Of a stretch of DNA of 64,000 bases, positions 45,223 to 53,635 are shown one piece after another. How positions within the stretch are numbered: position 1 is the stretch's first letter; every line of letters starts with the position of its first letter. Below the pieces are notes generated by a model that was not told the origin of the DNA, did no database searches, and worked only from the letters and a program-made list of their open reading frames with translations. Source of the DNA: Rufibacter psychrotolerans (GTDB lineage Bacteria; Bacteroidota; Bacteroidia; Cytophagales; Hymenobacteraceae). The translations under genes were made by a program, and so were the position numbers. Where the stretch lies: the NCBI RefSeq assembly GCF_016924645.1, contig NZ_JAFFJV010000004.1, positions 186,001 through 250,000 of the forward strand, written 5' to 3'.

Positions 45223-45436
45223 CGACCTCTTTTCAGCATCCCCAGTCGGCTCGCGCTGCCTTGGTATTTTAGTACAAATCTACTATCATCTTTTTTTAAC
45301 CACACTCAGGAAGGCTGGTGGTGGTAGTCAGCTCAACTTTGTTCTTTTTCTTGATTCAATAGTACTCCTGCTATTCATGGTATTCTGAGCATAAGACTAC
45401 TTCCTGGCCGCGGCGTTTGCCCGGCTCCCATTTTCC

Positions 45437-46963
45437 ATGATTCACGTATGCAGAGTAGGCAGACTTTCGCCAACCAGAATGTTTCCCCAGAAGCCGATGC
45501 AGGAAAACCAGCCCCCTTTCGCCCCCGTGCCGCCCCTTGTCTCCCCCACCGGCACGCCTTTTCAGTTTGCCGTCACCCTTCGGCAGGAACGCCAACCGGA
45601 TACCCTGGACCTGGAAGTGACCGGTCCTTCCCCATTCACGGGTAGGGATCTGACCACGCAGTACCGCCTGCCCCTGCGGGACCATGCCTCCTACCTGGCG
45701 CTGTTTGCCCGCCTGGCGCAGGAGTTTGGCCTGCGGGTACCGCTTAACCTCCAGGCATCCGCCCCCAAGCCGGTGGGCCAGGTACCGTACCGGGTACTGC
45801 TCACCCAGCCCCTGCACCCCCAGATCTTGTATGGTTACGGAGATCCGGCGGTGCTCAGGGTGGAGGGTTCCTCCGGCGAAGGAGGTCGCTACTACCTGCT
45901 GGCCACCTCCAATGACGCGCCGGCCTCTTTTCCCATCCTGCGCTCCCCCGACCTGGAGGCGTGGGAGTGGGTGGGCTTCGTGTTTCCGGAGGGGCAGAAG
46001 CCCCTGTGGGCTGCCGATGGTCTGCTGGTGAGTGACTACTGGGCCCCCGAACTGCACCGCGTAGGGCCGGAATACCGGGTGTATTTTGTCGCCCGCGACC
46101 AACACACGCGCGAGCTGTGCATCGGGCTGGCCCGGGCCGCATCACCGGAGGGACCTTACCGGGCCGACCCGGCCCCGGTCCTGAGCGGCAACGTGATTGA
46201 CCCGCACCTCTACGTGCAGGACGACCAGGTGACGTACCTGTTCTGGAAAGAAGACAACAACGACGTGTGGCCCCAACGGTTGCTGGACCTGCTCACTCAC
46301 CAACCCGGCTTGGTTGCCGCGCTGTTTAAGGCGGAAGCCGACCAACGGACCGCCTCTTTCATTCTGGCGCTCTGGGCCTGGGCCCGGAGCCTGGAGCCCA
46401 TGGAACGGTTTCAGGTGATGCAGGTTTTTATTGAGGCGGTTACTTCGCAGTACTTGGCGTTCTATGACCAGTTGAGTCACCTTTGGGGAGACCAACCGAT
46501 GGCGGTGCAGCAGCAGATAAGGGAAGTGCAGCGATACATGAAAACGCCCCTGTTTGCCCAGCAGCTTTCGGCCGACGGCACTACCCTGGTGGGCGAGCGC
46601 ACCCAGATCATTGAGAACGACCTGGCCTGGGAAGCGCACCTGGTGGAGGGCATGTGGGTGACGCGGCAGGCCGATAGGTTCTACCTCTTCTACGCCGGAA
46701 ACGACTTCTCCACCGACCAGTACGGCATTGGCGTGGCCCACGCCGATCACCTGCTGGGCCCCTACCACAAGAGCCCCTCGCCCATCCTGCAAACCACGGC
46801 CGAGTGGTGGGCACCCGGTCATCCCTCGGTGGTCACCGGCCCGGACGGCAAGCCCCAGTTAATCTTACACGCGTATTTCCCCGGCAAGGCGGGGTACAAG
46901 GAGTTCAGGGCGGTGCTGGCGGTTCCGCTTACCTTCCACGGTCCGCAGGTGACGCTGGGCTAA
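45437..46963 (+). CDS. GH43-like enzyme with a helical insertion
   Basis: A 508-residue protein without a signal peptide, therefore cytosolic. The five-bladed fold has base Asp136 (YGYGDPAVLR), SDYWAPELH, Asp255 (NVIDPHLYV) and acid Glu404 (HLVEGMWVT), then AGNDFSTDQYGIGVAHAD. Between the third and fourth blades, residues about 278-378 form an extra alpha-helical block (RLLDLLTHQPGLVAALFKAE to IREVQRYMKT) not expected in the family. The N-terminal 110 residues are also unusual. Function inferred as arabinan- or xylan-type cleavage of imported oligosaccharides; uncertain. Start options at 45437, 45479 and 45497. Confidence 0.75.
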   Translation: MIHVCRVGRLSPTRMFPQKPMQENQPPFAPVPPLVSPTGTPFQFAVTLRQERQPDTLDLEVTGPSPFTGRDLTTQYRLPLRDHASYLALFARLAQEFGLRVPLNLQASAPKPVGQVPYRVLLTQPLHPQILYGYGDPAVLRVEGSSGEGGRYYLLATSNDAPASFPILRSPDLEAWEWVGFVFPEGQKPLWAADGLLVSDYWAPELHRVGPEYRVYFVARDQHTRELCIGLARAASPEGPYRADPAPVLSGNVIDPHLYVQDDQVTYLFWKEDNNDVWPQRLLDLLTHQPGLVAALFKAEADQRTASFILALWAWARSLEPMERFQVMQVFIEAVTSQYLAFYDQLSHLWGDQPMAVQQQIREVQRYMKTPLFAQQLSADGTTLVGERTQIIENDLAWEAHLVEGMWVTRQADRFYLFYAGNDFSTDQYGIGVAHADHLLGPYHKSPSPILQTTAEWWAPGHPSVVTGPDGKPQLILHAYFPGKAGYKEFRAVLAVPLTFHGPQVTLG

Positions 46964-47021
46964 CCTTGGGCCGGGCAGCCTTTGCTACGCACCCCAGTGG
47001 ATGCCCAAATAAGTTGTACAA

Positions 47022-47063
47022 CCCGTTTAAGGCCCCTTTTAGTAAAAATGGGCTTGAAACGGG
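47022..47063. repeat. Family A palindrome, copy 22
   Basis: CCCGTTTAAGGCCCCTTTT with AAAAATGGGCTTGAAACGGG; a well-paired copy 59 bp after the GH43-like stop. Confidence 0.75.
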
Positions 47064-47213
47064 TCTTTGCCATACGTTCAGGCGTACTTCCCCAGCGGTG
47101 CCTTTGGGCCTGAGATTCTGCCTGCTGCCAGCCCCCGGGAGAACCGCTCTTTCATTCACGGGTGATCTGCGTACCTTTGATATTCAAAACGCCCCGAACC
47201 CCCGAACCTTGCT

Positions 47214-47960
47214 ATGAACCGGTTTATCCCGTACAACATCACGCTGCAGCTGCTCCAAAAGATCAGGGAAGAGGCCCTGCCCGCCACGTACGAGTATGAC
47301 AAGCACCGCCTCCTGCTGCAAGATGCCCAGGGAAACGACCTGGTGCATCTTCGGTTGCCCCTTACCCTGCCGCCCGTGCCGGCCCTGGCAGCTCCCGTGG
47401 TGCCACCGGTCCATTACGTGATCCTGCTGATTCAGGCGGGGAACTGCGCCCTGGGCTACTTTGAAAACGGGATCAACCTGGACCACAAAGTGTACCGGTC
47501 GTACATGGTGCGCAAGAAACAGGGCAAAAGCCAGGTCAAGTACCTCAAGACCAAAGGCAAGTCACGGGCAGGCTCGCGGGTGCGGCTGGGCGAAACGGCC
47601 GAATTCTTTGAGAACATCAACGGGCGCCTGCAGGACTACTTTCTGGAACACGAGGTGCACCGCATTGCCCTGAGCTGCTCCAAAACCCTGCTCCCCTTCC
47701 TGTACGACTCCAAAGTGCCCACCCCTTTTGACAAGCGCGATCCGCGCCTCTACAAGATCCCCAAACACGTGCACACGCCCATCTACGAGGTACTCATGGA
47801 CGTGAACCGCTTCCTGCAGCGAGGCGAACTCATCTACGAACCCCAGCACCACTCCCTGGTAGAAACTCTGGTCCCGCCCCATGCTCCTTTAGAAGACCTT
47901 TCAGAGGCCTTTTCTGAAGACGAGGAAGAGACGGAGGATTTCTATCCTGGGGAGTGGTAG
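47214..47960 (+). CDS. Bacterial Vms1-like release factor (VLRF1 family)
   Basis: A 248-residue protein that matches the catalytic domain of yeast Vms1/human ANKZF1. Residues 97-107 (YMVRKKQGKSQ) reproduce the Vms1 motif with the catalytic-type glutamine (Gln107), corresponding to the GxSQ loop. Residues 117-131 (SRAGSRVRLGETAEF) parallel the Ser-Ala-Gly-x-x-Leu-Arg segment, and 174-194 (KRDPRLYKIPKHVHTPIYEV) the GDPRLWDIP...TPTFxEL block. Vms1 releases nascent chains by cleaving peptidyl-tRNA on stalled 60S subunits; the bacterial homologue is predicted to do the same on the 50S. An acidic C-terminus (DEEETEDF) is present. No zinc finger or ankyrin. ATG at 47214. Confidence 0.75.
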   Translation: MNRFIPYNITLQLLQKIREEALPATYEYDKHRLLLQDAQGNDLVHLRLPLTLPPVPALAAPVVPPVHYVILLIQAGNCALGYFENGINLDHKVYRSYMVRKKQGKSQVKYLKTKGKSRAGSRVRLGETAEFFENINGRLQDYFLEHEVHRIALSCSKTLLPFLYDSKVPTPFDKRDPRLYKIPKHVHTPIYEVLMDVNRFLQRGELIYEPQHHSLVETLVPPHAPLEDLSEAFSEDEEETEDFYPGEW

Positions 47961-47996
47961 CGGAGGCAGTGATACAGTAACAGTTTAGTTGTTATC

Positions 47997-48124
47997 CCTC
48001 GCTCGCCTCCGGCGAGTGTGCGCTATCGGGCGGCCCCTGGCCGCGTTGCTAGAAAGATATCTGGTCAAGTTCCCAGCGGCGAGACGCCGCGCAATTTCTC
48101 ACACTCGCCGGAGGCGAGCGAGGG
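47997..48124. repeat. Inverted GAGGCGAGCGAGGG arms with GC hairpin
   Basis: Arm 1 at 47997-48020 (CTCGCTCGCCTCCGGCGAGT) and arm 2 at 48101-48124 are perfect reverse complements over 22 bp; between them sits the hairpin GCGGCGAGACGCCGC (48076-48090). The 48076-48124 part recurs at 48337-48385. Confidence 0.75.
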
Positions 48125-48243
48125 AAGAGTTGGGTAACGGATAGCACTTCGTCTGATTTAGAAAATTCCAGGAAGCGATAAATGTCAAGCCAAAAGTAAA
48201 GCGGGGCGCTATCGGGACATCTGTCCGCAATGCGGGAGTTTAC

Positions 48244-48284
48244 GCGTTTTAGGCCTGTTTTTGCAGAAAGTGATTTGAAACAGG
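48244..48284. repeat. Family A palindrome, copy 23
   Basis: GCGTTTTAGGCCTGTTTTTG with CAGAAAGTGATTTGAAACAGG, in the same gap as the GC-rich repeat elements. Confidence 0.7.
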
Positions 48285-48335
48285 TAATGTGCGTCTTGAA
48301 GCAGAAGCCAGTCAGCCAAACGTAATTACCGGCAC

Positions 48336-48386
48336 GGCGGCGAGACGCCGCCTGATTTCTCACACTCGCCGGAGGCGAGCGAGGGG
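48336..48386. repeat. Second copy of the GC hairpin repeat
   Basis: Hairpin GGCGGCGAGACGCCGCC followed by TTTCTCACACTCGCC and GGAGGCGAGCGAGGG; differs from 48076-48124 at only a few positions. Offset 260 bp. The 48387-48554 remainder contains nothing recognised. Confidence 0.75.
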
Positions 48387-48554
48387 AAGAGTTGGGGAAA
48401 GATCATGTTCTTACCCCTGCAGAACGATCCCTGAAGGGAGCCACTAGAAAGCAACCCAAAAAAGGCTATTGGCAAAGAACAGAACAACAATCAACTGTAC
48501 AGCCTTAACAGCCCTCAAACGCGCAACGTACGACACCTAACCAACTCACCCCGA

Positions 48555-49505
48555 CTACAGCCACTTCTTTCGCTTGAAATACCAGAGGAATGACAGGGAA
48601 GACAGGAGCATCATGCCCAGGGCAAAGGGGTAGCCGGCAATCCAGCGGAGTTCGGGCATTACGTCAAAGTTCATCCCGTAGATGCTGGCGATGAGCGTGG
48701 GGGGCATGAACACCACCGTCATTACCGTGAAGATCTTGATGACTTGGTTTTGCTCAATGTTCACCAGACCCATGAAGGTGTTCTGCAGGTACTCCAGGCG
48801 CTCAAAGCTGAACTGGGTGTGCTGCAGGAGCGAGTTGATATCTTTGATGATGATGCGGAGGCGCTCTTTCTCGGGTTCCTCAATGGAGTAGCTGCGCAAA
48901 AGGGAGGAAACCAGGCGCTGCTTGTCCACGATGCTTTCCCTGATCAGGATGGAGTTTTCCTGGAGCTCGGTGATGCGCAGGAGCACCTCCTCTTCAATGG
49001 ACTGCTCCTTCACCAGGCGCTTGCTCACCACGTTGGTGGTGCGGGACAGGAGCTCAATGAAATCGGCATCGTGGTCAATCTGGGTTTCCAGCAGGAGCAG
49101 CCAGATCTGGATGGCTTTGGTGGCCGAGCTGCGGAGCGTCTTCATCTTCCGTACCGCCTCCCCAAACGACTTCATCTCGGTGCGGCGCAGCGTGAACAGA
49201 ATGCCGTTCTTCAGGATGAAGGAAACCTGGCGCGTGATGTAGGAGCCTTCCTGGTGCATGACAAAGGCACTGTTGGCCTCAAAGATAGAATCGTCTTCAA
49301 AGTAGCGCGAGCTGCTCTCTATCTCGGCGGCCTCCTGCTGGGTGAAGAACTCAATCCCAAACTCCTCCTCCACCCGCCGCTGCTCATGGTCGGTGGGCGA
49401 CTGCAGGTCTACCCACACAATCCGGCCCTTCTCTTCGTCGTGGAAGCTCTCCGGGTTTTTCTCCCAATGCACCTCGCCGCCCTTACTGTAGAAGCTTCTA
49501 ATCAT
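48555..49505 (-). CDS. corA: CorA-family magnesium/cobalt transporter
   Basis: A 316-residue protein with a long soluble N-terminal domain (WVDLQSPTDHEQRRVEEEFG), extended helices, then two C-terminal transmembrane helices with the signature YGMNF (near residue 276) and the second helix FALGMMLLSSLSFLWYFKRKKWL. GMN is the selectivity motif of CorA, which forms pentameric Mg2+ channels in the inner membrane. I start at MIRSFYSKGGEVHWE; the open frame upstream (61 codons) contains leader sequence without homology. Monocistronic. Confidence 0.92.
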   Translation of the reverse strand: MIRSFYSKGGEVHWEKNPESFHDEEKGRIVWVDLQSPTDHEQRRVEEEFGIEFFTQQEAAEIESSSRYFEDDSIFEANSAFVMHQEGSYITRQVSFILKNGILFTLRRTEMKSFGEAVRKMKTLRSSATKAIQIWLLLLETQIDHDADFIELLSRTTNVVSKRLVKEQSIEEEVLLRITELQENSILIRESIVDKQRLVSSLLRSYSIEEPEKERLRIIIKDINSLLQHTQFSFERLEYLQNTFMGLVNIEQNQVIKIFTVMTVVFMPPTLIASIYGMNFDVMPELRWIAGYPFALGMMLLSSLSFLWYFKRKKWL

Positions 49506-49671
49506 CTCTGCTTTTTTGGAATTCGCCCCGCCCTTTTTGCGGGGCCTGGGGCTTTTCTGCGCCTGCAAACTTAGAGAAATATGTTTGGATAGGAACAGAG
49601 AAAATGCAGGCTTCCCCGCCCCGGGCCAACAAAAACCGGGTAAGATGGTACTAAACCGGCCCCATGGCGGC

Positions 49672-49707
49672 CCATCTGCCCTGAACACTCAGGGCAGATG
49701 GCATTTT
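49672..49707 (+). terminator. Hairpin with T-tract in the leader of the receptor gene
   Basis: CCATCTGCCCTGA against TCAGGGCAGATGG with a 7-base loop and TTTTT. On the plus strand there is no gene upstream, so it is either an attenuator in the leader of the TonB-dependent receptor or a stop for a small unannotated transcript. A second hairpin with TTTTT follows at 49740-49768. Confidence 0.55.
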
Positions 49708-49809
49708 TACGGCTACATCGCGGGCATAAATCCGGGGCTCGCCCCACAAGTGGGCGGGTTTTTCCTGCAATTTTTCTACCCGCCAACTCTGGGGGAGCCC
49801 CACTCTAAA

Positions 49810-49844
49810 ACGGTCTGTTTCTGTTTTGGGCCGAAATGCCAGAA
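49810..49844. repeat. Family A palindrome, degenerate copy
   Basis: CGGTCTGTTTCTGTTTTGGGCC and GAAATGCCAGAA; only the left half is conserved. Upstream of the receptor gene. Confidence 0.4.
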
Positions 49845-49948
49845 TTAGCTAAAAAATATGGGCCCTTGGTGCAACGGTAGCCGCGGGGACTAGTCTTTAG
49901 ATTGTACCCGCTGCCACTACCAACGCTTACTTAAATCATACTCCTTCT

Positions 49949-52429
49949 ATGAAAAAAAGAACTACCCTCTTTTTGGTGGGACCGCTATGCCTTTGCCTTT
50001 GCGTTATCACGCAGGCCTGGGCCCAAACCACCGGTACGGCCCCCGCCGCGCAGCCTCCTAAAGCCCCCGGAAAGATCTCGGGCGTGCTGCTGGACTCCCT
50101 CACCGCCAAGCCCATTGAGTACGCCACCGTGGCCCTGCTGGACCGGGTCTCCAAAAAATCATTGGACGGCACCCTCACCAATGCCCAGGGCCAGTTCACC
50201 CTCACGGGCGTGCCCGCCGGGGAATACAGCCTGTCCATCAGCTTTATTGGGTACCATACCAAAGCCCTGCCCCGGGTCACCGTCACCGCCCAGAATCCCG
50301 AGGCGCAGGTGGGCACCATCAGGCTGTCCATGGTGGCCACCAAACTGAAGGAAGTAACCGTAGAGGCGCTCCGGCCCACCATCACGCAGGAAGCCGATAA
50401 AATGGTGGTGAGCGTGGAAGGCACCGCCCTGGCGGCGGGCAGAACGGCCTACGACGTGCTGGCGCGCTCGCCGGGGGTGTTCATAGACCAGGAAGGCAAC
50501 ATCCAGCTGAACGGTCGCTCGGGCGTCACCATCATGCTGGACGGCAAGCTCACCTACCTTTCGGCGCGGGACCTGCGCAACCTGCTGGAGGGCATGCCCG
50601 CCGAGAACCTCAAGAACATTGAGATCATCACCAACCCGTCGGCCAAGTTTGACGCCGAGGGCGCCTCGGGAATCCTGAACATCAACCTGAAGAAGAACGA
50701 GATCAGGGGCATGAACGGCAGCGTGTACGCCGGCTATACCTACAACGGGTACCAGCACGCCTACTCCTCGGGCACGGCCCTCAACTACAAGGCGGGCAAG
50801 TGGAACTCCTTCCTGAACCTGGACCAGGCCCGGCGCACCTGGGGCCGGCAGGCCACCTTTACCCGGGTGTTCTACGGCGAGCAAAGTACCACCTACTTTG
50901 ACCAGGTGGCCTTCGGGAATACCGTGGTGCAGGGTCCGCCCTCGGTGCGGGCCGGCACCGACTACAGCCTCACCGACCGGCACAGCATTGGCGTGATGGG
51001 CTACTTTGTGACCAACAAGCTGCACGGCGATTTCCTGACCGACACCTACACCGGCGACGGCCCGCAATCCCCCAACCGGTACATTGACGCCAACAACTTC
51101 AACACCAACCGGTTCACCAACCTAACCGGCAACCTGCACTACCAGGGCAAGCTGGACACCGCGGGCACCACCCTCTCGGCCGATATTGACCTGGTAAAGA
51201 TCACCAACCGGGGGCACGCCAACTTCTACAACAACTTTGTGGACCTCACCGGCGTCCGGCCAGACTCGCTGGACTTTCTCTTTACCCAGACGCCCAGCGA
51301 TTTTGACATCTTCGCGGCCAAGGTAGACTTCAGCCATCCGTACGCCAAAGGCAAGAAAATAGAGTTGGGCGTGAAAGCCAGCCGGGTGGCCTCTGACAGC
51401 GATTCCCGGTTTTACTTCAACAACGCCGAGGCGCTGGTGCTGGACCCCAGAAGGACCAACCACTTCTTGTATGACGAGGCTATTTACGCCGGCTACGTGA
51501 ACTGGAGCGGGAAACTGGGCGAGAAGTACTCCCTGCAGGCGGGCCTGCGGGCCGAGCATACCCTTTCCACGGGCGAGTCGCTCACCACGGGCCAGAAAAC
51601 CGACCGCAACTACTTCAGCCTGTTCCCCAGCGTGTTTGTGCAGCAGAAGGTGAGCGAGAACTACCAGGTCAACTACAGCTACAGCAGACGCCTGCAGCGC
51701 CCCAACTACGGCAGCCTCAACCCTTTCCTGGCCTACCGCGACCCCTACACCTACTGGCGCGGTAACCCGTTCCTGCGGCCCCAGTACACCCACGCCTTCG
51801 GGGTGACCCAGACCTACAAGAAAGAGTACAGCCTGGCGCTCACCTACCAGCTCATCAGGGACAACATGGCCGAACTGGCCCTCCTGGATGCCGAGCGCGT
51901 GACCACCATCTACACCATCGGCAACGTAGACAACGCCTACAACCTGAGCCTGACGGCCAATGCGCCCATCAAGATCATGAAGAACTGGGACACCCAGAAC
52001 ACCGTCCTGGTCTCGTACAACAAGTACAAGGTCCAGCTCAACGGCGAAATGGCCACCAATGACCAGGTACACTACATGGCCCAGACCAGCAACAACATTC
52101 TGCTGCCCCACAAGGTAAAGCTGGAGGTGAACGCCGGCTACCGCGGACCGGGCGCCTACGGCATTTACCGGGTAGACAGCCAGTGGTGGCTGAACGTGGG
52201 CGTGAAGAAAAGCTTTCTGGAAGACAAGCTGGACGTGTCTGTGAACGCCAATGACCTCTTCAAGGGCATGCGGGTGAAGATCTCCACCGTGGGCCGCAAC
52301 GTGCACGAGTTTGACCAGTACTTCAGGGCCCGCAGCGTGGGCGTGAGCTTGCGCTACAACTTCAGCCGCGGCGATAAGTTTGACCCCAAACGCCGCAACA
52401 ACACCCTGGACGAGGTAAACCGTACCTAA
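49949..52429 (+). CDS. TonB-dependent outer-membrane receptor (carboxypeptidase-regulatory + plug + barrel)
   Basis: An 826-residue protein: signal peptide (CLCLCVITQAWAQ), a CarboxypepD-regulatory-like domain at about 45-130 (GVLLDSLTAKPIEYATVALL to FTLTGVPAGEYSLSISFIGY), a plug domain at about 130-240 (VLARSPGVFIDQEGNIQLNG, NIEIITNPSAKFDAEGASGI), then an outer-membrane beta-barrel of OMP_b-brl_3 type to the end. It is not a SusC with a partner SusD; no SusD lies nearby. Likely imports or exports a small ligand across the outer membrane. Transcription probably starts near 49.85 kb; the 443-bp leader carries two hairpins. Confidence 0.88.
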   Translation: MKKRTTLFLVGPLCLCLCVITQAWAQTTGTAPAAQPPKAPGKISGVLLDSLTAKPIEYATVALLDRVSKKSLDGTLTNAQGQFTLTGVPAGEYSLSISFIGYHTKALPRVTVTAQNPEAQVGTIRLSMVATKLKEVTVEALRPTITQEADKMVVSVEGTALAAGRTAYDVLARSPGVFIDQEGNIQLNGRSGVTIMLDGKLTYLSARDLRNLLEGMPAENLKNIEIITNPSAKFDAEGASGILNINLKKNEIRGMNGSVYAGYTYNGYQHAYSSGTALNYKAGKWNSFLNLDQARRTWGRQATFTRVFYGEQSTTYFDQVAFGNTVVQGPPSVRAGTDYSLTDRHSIGVMGYFVTNKLHGDFLTDTYTGDGPQSPNRYIDANNFNTNRFTNLTGNLHYQGKLDTAGTTLSADIDLVKITNRGHANFYNNFVDLTGVRPDSLDFLFTQTPSDFDIFAAKVDFSHPYAKGKKIELGVKASRVASDSDSRFYFNNAEALVLDPRRTNHFLYDEAIYAGYVNWSGKLGEKYSLQAGLRAEHTLSTGESLTTGQKTDRNYFSLFPSVFVQQKVSENYQVNYSYSRRLQRPNYGSLNPFLAYRDPYTYWRGNPFLRPQYTHAFGVTQTYKKEYSLALTYQLIRDNMAELALLDAERVTTIYTIGNVDNAYNLSLTANAPIKIMKNWDTQNTVLVSYNKYKVQLNGEMATNDQVHYMAQTSNNILLPHKVKLEVNAGYRGPGAYGIYRVDSQWWLNVGVKKSFLEDKLDVSVNANDLFKGMRVKISTVGRNVHEFDQYFRARSVGVSLRYNFSRGDKFDPKRRNNTLDEVNRT

Positions 52430-52504
52430 GCCTGGTGCGCACGAACTTAAGTGGACCACTTTTGCTGAAGATGGAGATAGGTAAACCGCACCTAAGCCTG
52501 GTGC
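52413..52504. repeat. 26-bp direct repeat across the receptor stop codon
   Basis: AGGTAAACCGTACCTAAGCC and its near copy (one mismatch) occur at 52413-52438, covering the last codons and stop of the receptor, and at 52479-52504. The 40-bp interval contains nothing obvious. Confidence 0.7.
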
Positions 52505-52520
52505 TTACCTTCCTCCTACA

Positions 52521-52561
52521 CCAGCAGCGCCCTCCCGTGATAAGCGGGAGGGCGCCGCTGG
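52521..52561 (+). other. GC-rich hairpin without T-tract
   Basis: CCAGCAGCGCCCTCCCG against CGGGAGGGCGCCGCTGG (one mismatch, 7-base loop). Strong stem but no poly-T, so a rho-independent terminator is doubtful; it may protect the 3' end of the receptor mRNA. Confidence 0.6.
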
Positions 52562-52642
52562 TCCAAAGGCGCTGCCGCTGTACCGTCCCCGAAGCGGCCC
52601 AACTTTCAGCACCTTGGTGTTGGTTTTTGGTTATATTGCGAC

Positions 52643-52990
52643 ATGTTTGCACAAGAAGTACGGCTAGGGAATTTGGTGTATGAGGCAGGGAAACCTGTGG
52701 CGCTGGACCAGCGCAAACTCATCGCGCTCTTATCTGAAGCCGATGCCGATTTTGCCCCCATTCCCCTCACCGAGCAGTGGCTCACCGGAGCCTCCTACAA
52801 CGCCCTGGAGCATGAGTACATGTTTCCGCAGCTGAGCCAGTGGGCGCTGGACCCCGAGTACAAAGAGATTGTGTTCAACGGCGGCTACATTGCCACCAGT
52901 GCCCCGGTAGAATACGTGCACCAACTGCAGAACTTCTTCTTTGTCATGACCGGCCAGGAGCTGGAACTGCCCCTCCAGAACTTTCTTTAA
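52643..52990 (+). CDS. Small protein resembling phage-type 'PIPLTEEWL' proteins
   Basis: A 115-residue protein with the block PIPLTEQWLTG and the C-terminal YVHQLQNFFFVMTGQELELP, a pattern seen in small proteins of Bacteroidota genomes and their phages. The opening RLGNLVYEAGKPVALDQRKL also fits. Function unknown; a phage origin is possible but the gene stands alone. ATG at 52643. Confidence 0.65.
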   Translation: MFAQEVRLGNLVYEAGKPVALDQRKLIALLSEADADFAPIPLTEQWLTGASYNALEHEYMFPQLSQWALDPEYKEIVFNGGYIATSAPVEYVHQLQNFFFVMTGQELELPLQNFL

Positions 52991-53014
52991 ATCGCCCCTT
53001 TACGCCACCCCCTT

Positions 53015-53053
53015 CCGTTTTGGGGCTATTTTATGATAAATGACCTGAAAACG
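53015..53053. repeat. Family A palindrome, copy 25
   Basis: CCGTTTTGGGGCTATTTTAT with GATAAATGACCTGAAAACG, 24 bp after the previous gene. Confidence 0.68.
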
Positions 53054-53088
53054 TGGGTGCCGTTTGTGCTGCTTTTTCGCAGTTGCGC

Positions 53089-53343
53089 TTAGCGGTTGTA
53101 GGCTATCTCGGCCTGGGCGAGGCCCTCCGGGGTAAGGCGGCAAAAGAGGGTCCCTTCGGGGGCGTGGTCCAGCTCTACCAGGTTCTTGTAGTGCAGGTCC
53201 CTGATTTCCTGTTCAATCTCGCCCAGCGAGAGGCCCGGGGTATTTGCTGAAATGGCCGCCGCATCAATGGGCCAGGTGGTCTTGGTTTCCTGGTCTTTTA
53301 CCACGGCATACATCGCCTTTAAGATTCTGCTTTCTTTTGCCAT
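53089..53343 (-). CDS. Small winged-helix-like protein
   Basis: An 84-residue protein: KESRILKAMYAVVKDQ, LSLGEIEQEIRDLHYKNLVEL and LFCRLTPEGLAQAEIAY, consistent with a three-helix winged fold. Similar layout to the 81-residue gene at 30.1 kb but not clearly homologous. Possible DNA-binding regulator or a small structural protein. Confidence 0.6.
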   Translation of the reverse strand: MAKESRILKAMYAVVKDQETKTTWPIDAAAISANTPGLSLGEIEQEIRDLHYKNLVELDHAPEGTLFCRLTPEGLAQAEIAYNR

Positions 53344-53545
53344 TGTTCCTGGTTGTGCTAAGGTGATTACTCCTGGTTTTTCTCGCTCTCACTCCCCCGC
53401 CGCAAACACCAATTTTCTGGTGCGGTTTTCGGGAAGAGGGTGCGAAGGGTAGCCCAGGGGCAAACCCCCAAACGGCCACTTGCAGTACTACGCAAAAAAG
53501 TAAGGAATGACTACAATACGACCCAACGCCTGAGGCAGCCACAGG

Positions 53546-53605
53546 AACGCCCCGCTTGTTTTAGGCTCTTTTTTAGGAAAAAAGGCCCGAAACAAGCGGG
53601 GCGTT
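53546..53605. repeat. Family A palindrome, extended 60-bp copy
   Basis: Outer arms AACGCCCCGCTTGTTTT and AAACAAGCGGGGCGTT pair perfectly and continue into the usual GGC-TTTT / AAAA-GGCC core around TTAGG. It is the longest copy and ends 31 bp beyond the permease stop, where it could act as its terminator. Confidence 0.88.
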
Positions 53606-53635
53606 AAATAGTAGGCCTATGCTGACATCACAGCC

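Noticed and set aside
48049..48363. 104-residue minus-strand frame
   Set aside because: Encoded mostly by the repeated GC hairpin element; no codon structure.
49861..49905. tRNA-like D-arm string (TTGGTGCAACGGTAG)
   Set aside because: No acceptor stem, anticodon arm or T-arm follows; perhaps a relic, but not a tRNA gene.
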